Part shown: positions 28,701 through 30,751 of the stretch, piece by piece
Layout: each line of letters starts with the position of its first letter
How positions within the stretch are numbered: the stretch's first letter is position 1
Source: a virus
Direction: 5' to 3' (one strand)
Virus record (IMG/VR): IMGVR_UViG_3300046450_000948
Span: 1 to 30,751 of that record
DNA: 30,751 nucleotides
Notes under the pieces: model-generated
The model's database searches: none
What the model saw: only the letters and a program-made list of their open reading frames with translations
Told to the model about the DNA's origin: nothing
Made by a program: the position numbers and the translations under genes

Positions 28701-30751
28701 GTCGAGACAGGTGAGTACTGGTACAAGACTCCTAAGTGGACTGGAAAGGAAACCCAGCAGACTATAGGAACTGAGCGTATCGCAGAGCTGCTGGCTAGTG
28801 ATGCTAAGATTGTCAAGGGTTATTGGGGCACCGATATTAACAACCACAAGTCTAACGGACGGCTGATCCAGCACAAGCCGGTCGGGGCCCACCAAGTCGC
28901 AGCAGCATTCGTTGCCTCTGAGGCAGGGCTCGGTAAGGAAAGCTGCTTGGGCATGACGTATAGTCCAACGAATGGTGGACACCTATGGGACGTCAACAGC
29001 TCGTCCATCTTAGGGCTGACTAAGGAAAGGAAGCTACACACCCAGAGCTGGCGGGTGCAGCAACAAGGCTACACGATTGCGCTCTCAGCTCCTGACCGAG
29101 ACTTGTTCAACATCACTGTCGAGGATGATCTTGGTGGGCAAGGCTTGAAGCTCACTTTCTTTGAAGCCTCCGAGACGCAAGACCTCCCTACCGTGTGTCG
29201 GCAAGGACATGTGGTGAAGATCATCGGTGATGCCCGTGAGGAAGCAGATGACTACTACCTCAGGTTTGAAGCAGATGACTCCAACAATGTGGATGGACTT
29301 CAACAGGGGCGCTGGGTGGAATGTGTAGGCTACGAGCAGCGCTATGCCTTCGACAAGAGCACCATGCCTGTCGCACTGATCCGTGACTTTGACGAGAATG
29401 CTTCCCCCTCGTTTCGCCTTGAGCCGGTCGAGTGGGCGGATCGCGCAGCCGGAGATGATCAGTCCAATCCCTTCCCCTCATTTTTAGGGAACCCCATTAA
29501 CGACATCTTCCTCTTTAGGAACAGACTGGGTTTCTTATCAGGAGAGAACGCCATCTTCAGTGAGGCGGGGGAGTACTACAATTTCTTTAGAACAACTACC
29601 GCTGCCCTACTGGACACCTCACCTATCGATGTGCAGGCCAGCACCAATAAGGTCTCCATCCTACGGAGCGCTACCCCTTACCATGAGAAGTTGATCCTCT
29701 TCAGTGATCAGACGCAGTTCATCCTCGACGGTGAACCTTTCCTGTCACCGAGGACAGTCACCCTCTCTCCCGCGAACGAGGTGGTCTCGATTCCCGGCGT
29801 CAATCCTGTGGTGGCTGGAGGGTCGATGTACTTCCCCTTTCTGCGGGCAGGCTTCAGCGGTATTGGAGAGCTCAAGCCGTCCACCACGGAGGCTGATGTA
29901 TTGGAGTCTTCGGACAGCACCGCGCACATCCCGAAGTATATTGCTGGCAACATTACGAAACTGGTGGCAGCAACAAACGAGGATGTTATCTGTGCCATCA
30001 CGGATACCACCACGGAGGCTGTCCTGTATGTCTACAAGTACTTCCAAAACTCTCAGAACCAGAAGATACAATCAGCTTACTCCAAGTACCTCTTTGGCTC
30101 AGCGAACGATTACATTCACGACATCTCTTTCATTGCGAACACCCTGTACCTGATCATCAACCGGGGAGGCACGCACTACATTGAGTCGATCCGCTTTGAG
30201 GACGCGCAGAAGGATGTCTCCACGATTGCTGGGGGTATGATGGATTATCAGGTGCTGCTAGATCATCGAACAGATACCCCCACAGACTCCGACAACATCA
30301 CGGCCAACGCTGTGACACTCCCTGCGAACTACAAGGTGACCTCGACCATGAAGCTGGTGGATGAGGATGGGAACCAGTTTGGCCCGTCAACTACGACAGG
30401 TACCAACGTGTTCACGGTAGGCAACGTCCCTACCACTAAGAAATTTTACATCGGTGAGCCCTACTCCCTTGAGTACACTTTTAGTCAGCCATTCCTCAAA
30501 CGGGAGAAGGCGACGGAGACGGGGAGGTACCAGCTACAGCGAGCTCACCTTGAGTATGCAAACGCTCGTACCTTCACCGTGGACGTGATCCATAACCCTA
30601 AGATGGCTGCCCCGAACAAGCTGACGGTGACTAACAAGTTTGAGCCTTCCGCCCTTCAGAATGAGTTGGTCAGTGGCTCGGCAGATTTGTACGCCGGGTT
30701 CTACACCTTCTCCATTCAGGAACGAAATGATCGATTGCAGCTTAAAGTTAC
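25713..30751 (+). CDS. Tail tubular protein B (gp12-like), very long, 3' partial
   Basis: The frame is open from ATG 25713 to the window end, at least 1679 residues; T7 gp12 has 794. N-terminus GVSQQAESQRYSSQATEQIN and LTKRPPTKF is classic. NPKKNLRAVTIADYTFLVN (about 553-571), VVKIIGDAREEADDYYLRF (about 1168-1186) and NPFPSFLGNPINDIFLFRNR plus LGFLSGEN (about 1251-1278) match T7 blocks in order. Comparing spacing, about 430 extra residues lie between residues 90 and 520 and most of the rest between 610 and 1150. The inserts are beta-rich with Ig-like repeats. The protein forms the nozzle of the tail. By collinearity only a few tens of residues are missing at the C-terminus. Confidence 0.95.
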   Translation, partial: MPIVKNAATTLAQGVSQQAESQRYSSQATEQINGFSSTIKGLTKRPPTKFINKLSVDTGTSFAHTINRDTSEQYVVVVNPYSEITVNSFLASADSINIGTAVVVGDRIRFASYATESTLPGGLSTGVDYYVLTVTVNGATWDITVSRTSGGAIQKFGKASISKITLESVRGDDKRWVDGVYSVEFGSGHRLVAGDIVRIEGVKSGSNAEKIFDASRHYELRVPTKWFDYYDGVRTSSSTAQGASTMGVYALEQALKSGQVLDFGNGQTFTLDADAAVNDVTLSGDRTGNTGIPNDSWGYAPSPWPANTFLLGVPEASGAEASLSDNFGYEVDTRWQVDGDDDGYLLIGDSSNRVHWVPFRPGITTIGTGEGVATTGKCKTLQYNTGETFPADPWSVLKLVGSFVRLGGISKLDKAVRARVASANIANRTITLDRFVDFEDIYFDSRDYALAGSTGGTDEGTPITHNLNAYPYTYANPKWVYVAFWADTTTTSYSLGSNPRQIEDIEVSAAYVGSDSESGTFKVEKGGMHVFDADTGAEYPLDNHQGFGYVNSGNNPKKNLRAVTIADYTFLVNTSVPTKAKDDVKYAKNYEAFITARTADYGKTYKVKVGDKANPVDTIPIQSITINATYASAVTTGAFTVLPLPAALASGGTLTFPPDDPALSNVTITLTASALKDAISITGTSSAALTTGAKGTPNTAALSQTSLKSYADLPGVDLNGKTGIWACRIQAKTDDPKFNGTSIRLVQNWKWRKDDYPLLPTSERGSSPVRIGEDAYPSTLTDFHKRFLGAAAVGGYAYFNDKVGIFYRDKELIVYVNFPWAKYKKNHNTLEERPTDATTVKDLVDAFANLGLVKDWEVVMLAPDNFQDTTTDGDGNVTKVAQLPSTLAATQDAAPYTKFHHLVVGAQGDQVTGTYTKAGTNGKQIPYSYLVGRNEDRDILKVYSSGKLVGSGMLTAGLRSPNAGDNFVRNYYTSKGGNVETGWQWDSNSSTTDARSVETGEYWYKTPKWTGKETQQTIGTERIAELLASDAKIVKGYWGTDINNHKSNGRLIQHKPVGAHQVAAAFVASEAGLGKESCLGMTYSPTNGGHLWDVNSSSILGLTKERKLHTQSWRVQQQGYTIALSAPDRDLFNITVEDDLGGQGLKLTFFEASETQDLPTVCRQGHVVKIIGDAREEADDYYLRFEADDSNNVDGLQQGRWVECVGYEQRYAFDKSTMPVALIRDFDENASPSFRLEPVEWADRAAGDDQSNPFPSFLGNPINDIFLFRNRLGFLSGENAIFSEAGEYYNFFRTTTAALLDTSPIDVQASTNKVSILRSATPYHEKLILFSDQTQFILDGEPFLSPRTVTLSPANEVVSIPGVNPVVAGGSMYFPFLRAGFSGIGELKPSTTEADVLESSDSTAHIPKYIAGNITKLVAATNEDVICAITDTTTEAVLYVYKYFQNSQNQKIQSAYSKYLFGSANDYIHDISFIANTLYLIINRGGTHYIESIRFEDAQKDVSTIAGGMMDYQVLLDHRTDTPTDSDNITANAVTLPANYKVTSTMKLVDEDGNQFGPSTTTGTNVFTVGNVPTTKKFYIGEPYSLEYTFSQPFLKREKATETGRYQLQRAHLEYANARTFTVDVIHNPKMAAPNKLTVTNKFEPSALQNELVSGSADLYAGFYTFSIQERNDRLQLKV

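Overview
The window is part of the genome of a lytic, T7-like podovirus (Autographivirus type). All supported genes lie on the + strand. It encodes a single-subunit T7-type RNA polymerase with its catalytic residues intact, a T7-type replication set (SSB, endonuclease I, primase-helicase, family A DNA polymerase, 5' exonuclease) and a T7-ordered head/tail set (portal, scaffold, capsid, tail tubular A and B). There is no integrase, repressor, tRNA or CRISPR array. Many genes start after A/C-rich leaders without a clear Shine-Dalgarno sequence, which may reflect the host. The host itself cannot be named from the sequence.

Layout. (1) 1-3371: right end of the late region. It holds the C-terminus of an unidentified gene, a small membrane protein with an MscS-like TM3/beta domain, a small unknown protein, a holin-like protein, the small terminase subunit, a small lipoprotein and the large terminase subunit. 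(2) 3372-4570: about 1.2 kb without a convincing gene, rich in small inverted and direct repeats. In T7-like phages the genome ends lie between the large terminase gene and the early genes, so the contig probably joins the two termini here. (3) 4571-10035: early/accessory genes, mostly unknown, including a secreted RlpA-like protein, a Gp88-family protein, a DUF932 protein and an EndoIII-like DNA glycosylase. They are divided by intrinsic terminators. (4) 9726-10353: a dense control region with a very strong terminator, a large palindrome, an ACTATCA site and a sigma70-like promoter, ahead of an HNH gene and the RNA polymerase. (5) 10354-19068: RNA polymerase, DNA replication and nucleotide metabolism. 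(6) 19058-30751: virion assembly, with a second lysis-like cluster between scaffold and capsid, a T7 Tphi-like terminator after the capsid gene, and an exceptionally long tail tubular protein B that runs off the window.

The most striking signal no gene explains is the heptamer ACTATCA. I counted 17 copies on the + strand between 3921 and 14828, in different reading frames and between genes, and saw none elsewhere or on the - strand. Between genes it repeatedly follows an intrinsic terminator and is followed by a short perfect hairpin. Two of these terminator-motif-hairpin units are near duplicates. The core resembles the CACTATA core of T7-family promoters, so these are candidate promoters of the phage's own RNA polymerase, although the late region lacks the exact motif.
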